From contig NZ_CP115160.1 in NCBI RefSeq assembly GCF_027594545.1, positions 1,807,001 to 1,871,000 of the forward strand: 64,000 nucleotides of DNA, in the 5' to 3' direction. A program made the position numbers and the translations under genes. This DNA is from Algoriphagus sp. TR-M9. GTDB lineage: Bacteria; Bacteroidota; Bacteroidia; Cytophagales; Cyclobacteriaceae. Under the pieces are notes generated by a model. The model saw only the letters and a program-made list of their open reading frames with translations, did no database searches and was not told the DNA's origin. Shown here in pieces: positions 44,000-50,754 of this stretch (position 1 is the first letter of the stretch; each line of letters opens with the position of its first letter).

Positions 44000-44473
44000 A
44001 TGGGAACAGTTCAGTATTATACCGAAGAAGGATTACGCAAGCTGAAGGATGAACTTCAGAACTTGAAGACCAAAGGCCGTCAGGACATTGCGAAGCAAAT
44101 CGCCGAGGCAAGAGACAAGGGGGACCTGAGTGAGAATGCAGAGTATGATGCTGCTAAAGATGCACAAGGGCACTTAGAGCTTAAAATTGCGAAATTGGAA
44201 GCTGTGGTAGGTAATGCCCGTGTTTTGGACAATTCACAATTAGATACTTCCAAAGTAGGAATCCTCAGCACTGTGAAAATCAAAAATGTGAAAAACGGCA
44301 TGACCGTGAGTTATACACTGGTGTCTGAAGAAGAGGCTGATCTGAAAGCCGGTAAGATTTCCCTGGGCTCTCCCTTTGGAAAAGGTCTGGTAGGTAAAAA
44401 AGTAGGCGAAATAGCTGAAATCAATGCGCCTGCAGGTAAATTACAATTCGAAATCTTAGACATTACATTTTAA
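44000..44473 (+). CDS. greA: Transcription elongation factor GreA
   Basis: A 157-residue factor that rescues backtracked RNA polymerase by stimulating transcript cleavage. The N-terminal coiled coil carries the catalytic acidic tip (DKGDLSENAEYDAAKDAQG). The C-terminal domain has SPFGKGLVGKKVGEI. The ATG at 44000 gives the usual length; ATG 43991 is also in frame. The leader hairpin is described separately. Confidence 0.95.
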   Translation: MGTVQYYTEEGLRKLKDELQNLKTKGRQDIAKQIAEARDKGDLSENAEYDAAKDAQGHLELKIAKLEAVVGNARVLDNSQLDTSKVGILSTVKIKNVKNGMTVSYTLVSEEEADLKAGKISLGSPFGKGLVGKKVGEIAEINAPAGKLQFEILDITF

Positions 44474-44477
44474 ATCC

Positions 44478-44503
44478 AATCCCGGCTTATGTCGGGATTT
44501 TTA
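44478..44503 (+). terminator. Terminator-like hairpin after greA
   Basis: AATCCCG and CGGGATT form a 7-bp stem around an 8-nt loop, followed by TTTTT. It lies 4 bp after the greA stop codon and 12 bp before the HIT gene. Confidence 0.65.
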
Positions 44504-44514
44504 CTTTTGAAAGC

Positions 44515-44913
44515 ATGGCATCTATTTTCACCAAAATCATCAATCGAGAAATTCCCGCTCAGATCGTAGCAGAGGATGAAAATTACATTGCATTTTTAGA
44601 TATTATGCCTTTGGTAAAAGGACATGTGTTGGTAGTTCCCAAGCAGGAAGTAGATTATATTTTTGATCTGGAACCGGAAGTGCTGTCCGGCTTACACCTT
44701 TTTGCCCAGCAGGTAGCAAAGGCTATAGACAATACCATCAAATGCACCCGGGTAGGAGTGGCAGTAATTGGCCTGGAAGTGCCACATGTTCATGTTCATT
44801 TGGTTCCCTTGAATACCATGGATGACATCAATTTCACCAGACCAAAATTGAAATTATCCAAAGAGGAATTTGCAGAGATTGCCGAGAAAATCCGAGGAGG
44901 GCTTGAGAAGTAA
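44515..44913 (+). CDS. HIT family nucleotide hydrolase/transferase
   Basis: A 132-residue protein with the histidine triad HVHVHLVPL near residue 90 and the Hint-like start MASIFTKIINREIPAQIVAED. Members hydrolyse nucleoside phosphoramidates or related substrates. The only HIT gene in the window; its substrate is not determined. Confidence 0.94.
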   Translation: MASIFTKIINREIPAQIVAEDENYIAFLDIMPLVKGHVLVVPKQEVDYIFDLEPEVLSGLHLFAQQVAKAIDNTIKCTRVGVAVIGLEVPHVHVHLVPLNTMDDINFTRPKLKLSKEEFAEIAEKIRGGLEK

Positions 44914-45361
44914 TTTTTTGTAGTCTGAAGGCTTTGTTATGTAACTAGATTCCCTGTAGTTAAAGCTATACCTGTAGTTAAAGCTATACCTGTAGTTAAA
45001 GCTATATTTTAATTGATGGATTTCCACTTTTCTAGGAGTAAACGGACTCCAGCAAAGTAGGAGATGCTAAACTTTTTTAGCGATGCCTGTTCGGTCATAG
45101 TTTTTCCGTGTAGATAAGTAAAGAGTTTAAGGCGGAGAGGATTTTTACGGATAATCTATTTTGTTTTTATTGTGTTGATTATCAGGGTGTCTTTAGGTCT
45201 TTTGAGCGCTTTGACTTATATTTAAACACTTGCTGCCTTCAGAAGCAGTGATTTTTAGTTCATATAATAGGCAGAGCCGATCTGCTGTATTCTGTTTCAT
45301 TTTGCGATTACGTCAAGGTGGGCTTATGCTCATCATTCTTTCACCAATAAACATAACTTTT
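44914..45361. other. Intergenic region with an 18-bp tandem repeat
   Basis: About 450 bp without a convincing gene. It contains three perfect 18-bp tandem repeats at 44953-45006. The open frame from 45230 runs in phase into the next gene, but its first 44 codons look like leader rather than protein. The rest is AT-rich and shows nothing clear. Confidence 0.55.
44953..45006 (+). repeat. Three tandem copies of an 18-bp unit
   Basis: The unit CCTGTAGTTAAAGCTATA occurs three times without a mismatch or spacer. The copies are direct and adjacent, so this is a minisatellite or a repeated protein-binding site and not a CRISPR. Confidence 0.95.
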
Positions 45362-46393
45362 ATGTCAAGTAAGCAAGATTCCAGTTGCCATTCCTCCTGG
45401 GAAGGAGGATTTGAGCAATCAAATCCAGCATTTTCCTATCCAAATCCAGATCTGAGCTCCTTACCTATGCTAGGTAATCTGGACCACATCAACCTTCTAC
45501 AGCGGCAGCTAGGAGTGGAATGGCCGGAATTCAGCTGGCTCACAGAGAAAAGCGCTGCAGATCCAAATAATCCATCCAAACACAATCGCTGCTTTCAGAT
45601 GTTTTCACCTTATATTTCCAGGTTGGGCTATACGGACAAGGGCAGGGTTTATTCTATCATTTGTCCCCAGCAGGGTGTTTTTATTCCTGGTTTTGGGACT
45701 TTGAATGTAGAGGTCACCGTGACTGGTCAGCGGGGCTGGGCCAATGAGGATAGCAAGGAACTGGCAGCTGACCTGACCGTGTCGCCTAAAATCTGGTTTA
45801 GCGAAGATTCCCATGATAATAAGCTGGTGAAACATCTTTGGTCCTTGTTTGAGGACTTGGCGATCTTTGTCCCTTTTCCATTTAGTAAGGCAAATGCCAT
45901 TCAGCTACACACCTATGAGGCAGGTAATGCCCAGCAACCTATTTTTCCATTGCGAAAAGGCGAAACTGATAAATTCGAAAGTCCGGGATTTGCTAGGCAT
46001 CCTGAAGCTTGGACCGTAGCTAACCTTCAAGTGGAAATCGGTCAGGTGAAGGATTCTGGAAATAAGTTTGTAAATGAATTCAATGAGTTGGTTATGAAAC
46101 TTTTCAATATGGCCTCTGGTAATATGCTTCAGGCGGGGAATATCCTGACCTGGAATGTGTGGTTTACCCATCCGGGTGCAGTGGACAGGAAAGAATGGGC
46201 GGAGCATGCAGAGCGATGGAGGGAGTCCATTGACGTAAACCATCAAGCTCCTACCAGTCCTGGGACAGTTCCCAGGTATTTTGATTATACGCCTTTCAGT
46301 GCGGAGAAGAATCTAATCAAGGAAGGAATACATGAATTGGTACATTTCATCACGGATCATTTTTTCAAAAATCATCCTAGCTCCAGCAAATAG
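45362..46393 (+). CDS. Hypothetical protein, 343 residues
   Basis: I do not recognise this protein. The frame is open from 45230, but the start MSSKQDSSCHSS at 45362 is more likely than an upstream one, since the residues before it look like translated spacer. There is no signal peptide or membrane segment. The chain is rich in Trp, Asn and Phe, with FIPGFGTLNVEVTVTG and PAVDRKEW-like segments (seen as HPGAVDRKEWAEHAERW). The C-terminus is positively charged. It has its own terminator (46417-46453) and a repeat-bearing leader region, so it appears to be a single-gene unit. Confidence 0.7.
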   Translation: MSSKQDSSCHSSWEGGFEQSNPAFSYPNPDLSSLPMLGNLDHINLLQRQLGVEWPEFSWLTEKSAADPNNPSKHNRCFQMFSPYISRLGYTDKGRVYSIICPQQGVFIPGFGTLNVEVTVTGQRGWANEDSKELAADLTVSPKIWFSEDSHDNKLVKHLWSLFEDLAIFVPFPFSKANAIQLHTYEAGNAQQPIFPLRKGETDKFESPGFARHPEAWTVANLQVEIGQVKDSGNKFVNEFNELVMKLFNMASGNMLQAGNILTWNVWFTHPGAVDRKEWAEHAERWRESIDVNHQAPTSPGTVPRYFDYTPFSAEKNLIKEGIHELVHFITDHFFKNHPSSSK

Positions 46394-46416
46394 CTTTTAT
46401 TCCTTCTAAAGTCCTT

Positions 46417-46453
46417 GCCCTAAAGCTAAACGTAAAGCTTTAGGGCTTTTTTT
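46417..46453 (+). terminator. Terminator of the 343-residue hypothetical gene
   Basis: GCCCTAAAGCT (46417-46427) and AGCTTTAGGGC (46436-46446) form an 11-bp perfect stem around an 8-nt loop, followed by seven T. Confidence 0.9.
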
Positions 46454-46529
46454 CGAAATAGTAAGGGATATAAAAAGTGGATACTATTTTTTCAAGGGAT
46501 AAGGATAGGGGATCACTGCATGCTTACTC

Positions 46530-47189
46530 TTAACCTATCACGCCTACTAACAGTCTTTCGCATACCTTCTCGCTTAGAGTTTCTGAACTATGTCCCTCAT
46601 AGGATACCACCATACTCAGATCGTAGGATTCTACAGATTTGATCGTTAGTTCTGTGCCTAAGCTTAGCGCTCGGCTATTTAAAAATTCCAGAAATTCTGT
46701 TGAGGAATTAGTGAGGGCTGCGAGTTTGACTTGTTGTCCTTTGGTACACTTACTCAGCGGAATATAGTTTCTTTCCTGAACCCTGCCTTGCTTATCCGGA
46801 ATAGGGGACCCATGCGGATCAATCGTAGGAAAACCCATCATTTCATCCATTCTCTCAAAGAATTTTGGGGCATGAATATGCTCTACCTGCTCGGCGATTT
46901 CGTGTACTTCTTCCCATCCAAAACCCATTTTGTTCACCAAAAACATTTCGGTAAGCCTATGCTTTCGAATCACCAATGCAGCCTCCTTTTTTCCAGTTGG
47001 CGTAAGTGTGACAGGCTTATACTTTTCGTAGATCAACCAACCGTTTTTTTGTAAGGTCTTGACCATACTGTTTACGGTAGGCATGCTGACCTGCATTTGC
47101 GTGGCCAGCTCAGAGACATTGACCTCGCCATCTTCATTTGCCAGGTTGAAAAGAGATTTCAGGTAATTTTCTTCGGTGGGTGATGCCAT
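46530..47189 (-). CDS. DtxR/MntR-family metal-dependent repressor
   Basis: A 219-residue regulator: winged helix (about 1-70), metal-dependent dimerisation domain (70-140), FeoA/SH3-like C-terminal domain (145-219). The metal residues H77, E100, E103 and H104 align with MntR H77, E99, E102 and H103, so a Mn- or Fe-type ligand set is likely, not the Cys-bearing DtxR set. The N-terminal MntR ligands D8 and E11 correspond to Asn8 and Lys11 here. It is divergent from the TonB receptor, with a 20-bp palindrome between them that is a likely operator. Confidence 0.9.
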   Translation of the reverse strand: MASPTEENYLKSLFNLANEDGEVNVSELATQMQVSMPTVNSMVKTLQKNGWLIYEKYKPVTLTPTGKKEAALVIRKHRLTEMFLVNKMGFGWEEVHEIAEQVEHIHAPKFFERMDEMMGFPTIDPHGSPIPDKQGRVQERNYIPLSKCTKGQQVKLAALTNSSTEFLEFLNSRALSLGTELTIKSVESYDLSMVVSYEGHSSETLSEKVCERLLVGVIG

Positions 47190-47240
47190 TTCCTATTGCT
47201 TTAGTATTCAAATATGATAAAATATTTTGTAAAACAATTT

Positions 47241-47260
47241 TGTTAGAATGATCTAACAAT
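47241..47260. promoter_or_regulatory. Predicted operator for the DtxR-family repressor
   Basis: TTGTTAGA-ATGA-TCTAACAA is a perfect 8-bp inverted repeat with a 4-bp spacer. It resembles the interrupted palindromes bound by DtxR/MntR proteins. It covers the -33 box and most of the spacer of the TonB receptor promoter. Confidence 0.65.
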
Positions 47261-47270
47261 ATAGATTTGT
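47241..47270 (+). promoter_or_regulatory. Promoter of the TonB receptor
   Basis: TTG at 47241-47243, 19 nt, then TAGATTTG at 47263-47270, an exact match to the Bacteroidota consensus. RNA would start near 47277, 24 nt before the ATG. Confidence 0.7.
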
Positions 47271-47300
47271 CGTATCTAATATTAATTCACCAGCTTCACC

Positions 47301-49583
47301 ATGCGACAGTTGTATCTGTTTTTTTTGTGTTTCATTCTTCTGACTACAGTAGGCTTTTCCCAGACTGTTACGTTGAGAGGCAAGGTGCTCATTCAGAATG
47401 AGCCGGTAGAATTTGCCAATGTCTATGTAAAGGGGATTGGGAAAGGAGCTGTTTCGGATGCATCAGGTAGCTTTGCGATCCAAATCGATGAAGAGGGAAC
47501 ATTTACAATTCAGGTATCCATGGTGGGCTTTCAGACTGCACAGCAAGTAGTGAGGATCCCAGGCTCAGAGGATATTGAATTGATTTTTCATCTGAAAGAA
47601 ATGGATGGAGGACTGGATGAAGTGGTGGTCAGCGGTACCATGCAGGAAGTTTCCAAACTCGACAGTCCCGTGCCAGTAGAAGTTTACACTGCCAATTTTT
47701 TCAAAGCCAATCCTACTCCTTCGGTCTTCGAATCCCTTCAAAATGTAAACGGAGTACGGCCACAGATCAACTGCAATGTCTGCAACACGGGTGACATCCA
47801 TATCAATGGTCTGGAGGGGCCGTACACCATGGTATTGATAGACGGAATGCCCATTGTCAGTGGTTTGGCTACGGTTTACGGTTTGACGGGGATACCTCAG
47901 GCTTTGATCGATAGAGTAGAAGTGGTGAAAGGGCCGGCCTCTACGCTTTATGGATCGGAAGCGGTGGGAGGTTTGATCAATGTAATTACCAAAAAGCCAA
48001 ATGCTGCACCATTGGCATCAGCGGATTTTTTCGGTACAGGATGGGGTGAGATGAATCTGGATTTAGGACTGAGATCAAGCTGGGGCAAAAATATCCAGTC
48101 ATTGACAGGCGTAAATGCCTTTTATTATGATAATCCTATTGATAAAAATAAGGACGGATTTATAGACGTAACCTTGTCTAAACGCCTGTCATTTTTCCAA
48201 AAAATCAATGTTCAGCGACCTGAAAATAGATTATTCACCATGGCAGCAAGATATGTGTATGAGGATCGCTGGGGCGGAGAGATGAATTGGGGCAAAGAAG
48301 ACCGGGGAGGAGATGAGGTTTATGGTGAAAGTATTTATACCAGTCGCTGGGAAACTTTTGGTACATGGGAGTTGCCAACAGCGGAGTCTATGAACTTCCA
48401 GTTTTCTGCCAATGGGCACAATCAAAACTCGGTTTATGGGACCACAATATTTAAAGCTGATCAGTACATAGGATTTGGACAATTCACGTGGGCTAAAACC
48501 GCAGAAAAACACGGTTTATTACTTGGATTGGCCTATCGCTATACTTACTACGATGACAATACTCCGGCAACTGCCGATCCTGGTTCAGCTAGAAATGAAC
48601 CTTCCATTATCCATTTGCCCGGAGTTTTTCTTCAGGATGAGGTCAAATTGACTGCAAGTCAGAGTTTGCTTTTGGGGGTACGTTACGATTACAATTCCAT
48701 CCATGGGTCAATTTTTTCTCCACGTATAAATTACAAACTATCCTCAGATGACAAGAACACGGTATTTAGGCTTTCCGCAGGAAATGGTTTTCGTGTAGCC
48801 AATGTATTCACCGAAGATCATGCGGCACTTACAGGTGCGAGGGAGGTAATCTTTACAGAAGAACTGAAGCCAGAGCAAAGTTGGAATGTAAATGCCAATC
48901 TGGTTAAGAAAATCTATACGGATAAGGGGACATTTATCGGACTCGACGGTTCGGCTTTTTATACCTACTTCACCAACCGTATCATCCCGGACTATGAAAC
49001 TAATCCAAATCAGATTATTTACGCTAACCTGAATGGCTCGGCGGTCTCAAAGGGGATCTCTCTTAATCTGGATGCGGCCTGGGCCAATGGTTTCACGCTC
49101 ACGGCTGGCGGTACGCTCATGGATGTGAGTATAGAAGAGGAAGGAGTCAAAACTCGACAATTATTAACGGAGCGATTTTCCGGAGTTTGGTCATTAGGCT
49201 ATGAGTTTTTCCGCTTGGGTTTGACGGTGGATTATACTGGAAATGTTTACAGCCCGATGCGATTACCATTGCTTGGACCTTTGGATGATAGACCGGAATT
49301 TTCTCCCTGGTACAGTATTCAAAATATACAGTTGACAAAGAAATTGGGAGAGAAGTGGGAGTGCTATGGTGGGGTAAAAAACCTCCTGAACTTTACGCCT
49401 CCGGCGAATAGCATTGCCCGAGCTTTTGATCCTTTCGATAAGGATGTGGTTTTTGGACCTAATGGAAATGTTTTGCCAACCCCAAACAATCCCAAAGGGC
49501 TAACCTTTGACCCCACCTATGTTTTTGCACCAAATCAGGGGATTAGAGGATTTTTGGGTGTGAGGTTTACACTTTCTAATTAG
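47301..49583 (+). CDS. TonB-dependent receptor, probably for a metal chelate
   Basis: A 760-residue outer-membrane receptor: signal peptide (ends near GFSQ), a carboxypeptidase-regulatory-like domain (about 22-105), a plug domain (about 115-230; LIDGMPIVSG, IDRVEVVKGPASTLYGSEAVGGLINVITKKP) and a barrel ending at residue 760. The position beside a DtxR-family regulator with an overlapping operator suggests iron or manganese chelate import, which is inference. The plug has two cysteines in INCNVCNTGD. The C-terminus lacks the usual final aromatic Phe (FTLSN). Confidence 0.9.
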   Translation: MRQLYLFFLCFILLTTVGFSQTVTLRGKVLIQNEPVEFANVYVKGIGKGAVSDASGSFAIQIDEEGTFTIQVSMVGFQTAQQVVRIPGSEDIELIFHLKEMDGGLDEVVVSGTMQEVSKLDSPVPVEVYTANFFKANPTPSVFESLQNVNGVRPQINCNVCNTGDIHINGLEGPYTMVLIDGMPIVSGLATVYGLTGIPQALIDRVEVVKGPASTLYGSEAVGGLINVITKKPNAAPLASADFFGTGWGEMNLDLGLRSSWGKNIQSLTGVNAFYYDNPIDKNKDGFIDVTLSKRLSFFQKINVQRPENRLFTMAARYVYEDRWGGEMNWGKEDRGGDEVYGESIYTSRWETFGTWELPTAESMNFQFSANGHNQNSVYGTTIFKADQYIGFGQFTWAKTAEKHGLLLGLAYRYTYYDDNTPATADPGSARNEPSIIHLPGVFLQDEVKLTASQSLLLGVRYDYNSIHGSIFSPRINYKLSSDDKNTVFRLSAGNGFRVANVFTEDHAALTGAREVIFTEELKPEQSWNVNANLVKKIYTDKGTFIGLDGSAFYTYFTNRIIPDYETNPNQIIYANLNGSAVSKGISLNLDAAWANGFTLTAGGTLMDVSIEEEGVKTRQLLTERFSGVWSLGYEFFRLGLTVDYTGNVYSPMRLPLLGPLDDRPEFSPWYSIQNIQLTKKLGEKWECYGGVKNLLNFTPPANSIARAFDPFDKDVVFGPNGNVLPTPNNPKGLTFDPTYVFAPNQGIRGFLGVRFTLSN

Positions 49584-49590
49584 TTTTTTT

Positions 49591-49630
49591 AACCGCTGAG
49601 TGCACAGAGGATTACGCGGAGGGTGCAATT
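49591..49630 (+). repeat. Short ACCGCAGAG-type intergenic repeat
   Basis: AACCGCTGAGTGCACAGAGG and the following ATTACGCGGAGGG match copies at 53078-53124 and, inverted, 63946-63986. Repeats of this design (accgcagag, cacagagg) are common between genes in Bacteroidota and some other phyla (general knowledge). It starts 8 bp after the TonB receptor stop codon. Confidence 0.7.
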
Positions 49631-49641
49631 AATAGTTTTCC

Positions 49642-49673
49642 TTGATCATTGATCATTGATCATTGATCATTGA
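49642..49673 (+). repeat. Four tandem copies of a 7-bp unit
   Basis: TTGATCA is repeated four times from 49642 to 49669, followed by a partial TTGA. The short unit could vary in number by slippage. Confidence 0.9.
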
Positions 49674-49705
49674 ATTTGATTATTGAAAATTAATTTTTTA
49701 TGTAT

Positions 49706-49843
49706 ATCCGCTTTCTTTCCAGTAGCGAGAGAAATTAGGGGTTAAGGCTTCTTTTTACGTGCTGTTGGCAGTGGACTGTCGTCTGCGGACAATTATCCGC
49801 TACTATCTAGCCACATTCTTTAACTACTGGCATCATTGCGAGT
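49706..49843 (-). repeat. Dispersed 138-bp repeat, copy 3 (inverted)
   Basis: This is the reverse complement of copy 2 (38529-38666), same length, with about 11 differences by hand count. It has the same ends, with ATCCGC-N7-CCAGTAG on the left in plus orientation. The inner core reads GCGGATAATTGTCCGC on the minus strand, an imperfect palindrome that is more complete than in copy 2. It ends 15 bp before the CHY gene stop. Confidence 0.85.
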
Positions 49844-49857
49844 AATCCTATTTATTT

Positions 49858-50289
49858 TTAATTCTCTGTTTCAAAGTACAAATGGTAATGCTTGCTACAA
49901 CCTGGATTGAAAGCTGCGGTGCAATTCGGACAGGTATTTCCACTGGCTTGGTACTCCGCGATCGTCAATTCCGAGCCACAAACTCCGCAGAGAATAGCCT
50001 TACTGTCAAACTCTGACTTTGGCCAAACTTGAGGTTTGTGATCAGCCTCTTCTTCATGGCAGGAAAAGCAGGGGTAGTACTTTTCGCAGCATTTGAACTT
50101 GATGGCAATGACATCCAGATCCGAATGCCAATGCTGACATCGGGTCTGGTTGTCCACTGTTTTTCCATAGATATTTATTCCTTTGATGTTGGATTTCACG
50201 ATGGGTAAAGCTGCGTTTTGTTGCGCCATAATTCCTCCAGAAATACATAGGAATACAGCAGTGATGGTGAGTTTTAGTAATAACTTCAT
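49858..50289 (-). CDS. Exported CHY-type zinc finger protein
   Basis: A 143-residue protein. Residues 1-22 form a signal peptide (MKLLLKLTITAVFLCISGGIM), then a CHY zinc finger: TRCQHWHSDLDVIAIKFKCC, YYPCFSCHEEEADH, ILCGVCGSEL and NTCPNCTAAFNPGC, with many Cys and His residues able to bind three zinc ions. CHY fingers are usually in intracellular proteins, so export is unusual. It lies 17 bp downstream of the HMA protein gene and near copA, so metal handling is likely but not proven. Confidence 0.85.
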   Translation of the reverse strand: MKLLLKLTITAVFLCISGGIMAQQNAALPIVKSNIKGINIYGKTVDNQTRCQHWHSDLDVIAIKFKCCEKYYPCFSCHEEEADHKPQVWPKSEFDSKAILCGVCGSELTIAEYQASGNTCPNCTAAFNPGCSKHYHLYFETEN

Positions 50290-50306
50290 GCACTAAATTT
50301 CAGCAA

Positions 50307-50516
50307 TTATTCTGGTTTGGCGATAAACCCAGCCTTCAAAACTGCTTTGAAAACCTCTTCTTCAGTCATGTCGGTTGATTCTACGGTCAGGATTCTGTCC
50401 TCACTTTGTAAATCTACTTCCCAGGAGTTGATTTTTGGTTCAGCGTTTAGAATAGGAGTGACCTTTGCCAGGCAATTACTACAAGCGATGTTGGTTTTGA
50501 ATTTTTGAGTTTTCAT
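50307..50516 (-). CDS. Small heavy-metal-associated (HMA) domain protein
   Basis: A 69-residue protein with an HMA-like ferredoxin fold: FKTNIACSNCLAKVTPIL near the N-terminus, with metal-binding CxxC (ACSNC), then the sheet-helix pattern VESTDMTEEEVFKAVLKAGF. Probably a copper chaperone for CopA. Its gene is 238 bp downstream of copA on the same strand and 17 bp upstream of the CHY gene. Confidence 0.85.
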   Translation of the reverse strand: MKTQKFKTNIACSNCLAKVTPILNAEPKINSWEVDLQSEDRILTVESTDMTEEEVFKAVLKAGFIAKPE

Positions 50517-50680
50517 TTGGTAAAGATTTAAATATTTTAAAATTGAAATATTGGAAGATTTAGAACAGTTGTAAAGTACACTGGTTGTAAAGTTTTGGTT
50601 CCTTCATTTTCCACACTTGCTACGTCGGACTTTGTACTTAATACGTAACATATAATTTCAAATCTTGACTGTTATTTCTT

Positions 50681-50708
50681 GATTCTTGGCTCTAGATTCT
50701 TGGTTCTA
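50681..50708. repeat. Two tandem 14-bp repeats
   Basis: GATTCTTGGCTCTA and GATTCTTGGTTCTA are adjacent with one mismatch. The surrounding AT-rich bases (50709-50754) also hold weak ACTTAAGTCTA-like repeats. They lie between copA and the HMA gene. Confidence 0.6.
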
Positions 50709-50754
50709 GAATCTTAATTCTTGTGTTTTGATACTTAAGTCTAACTACTTACGT

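Noticed and set aside
44953..45006. Three direct repeats considered as a CRISPR remnant
   Set aside because: The units are adjacent without spacers and there are no cas genes.
45230..45361. The first 44 codons of the open frame that leads into the 343-residue protein
   Set aside because: They are low-complexity and do not look like a signal peptide or domain; the ATG at 45362 is a better start.
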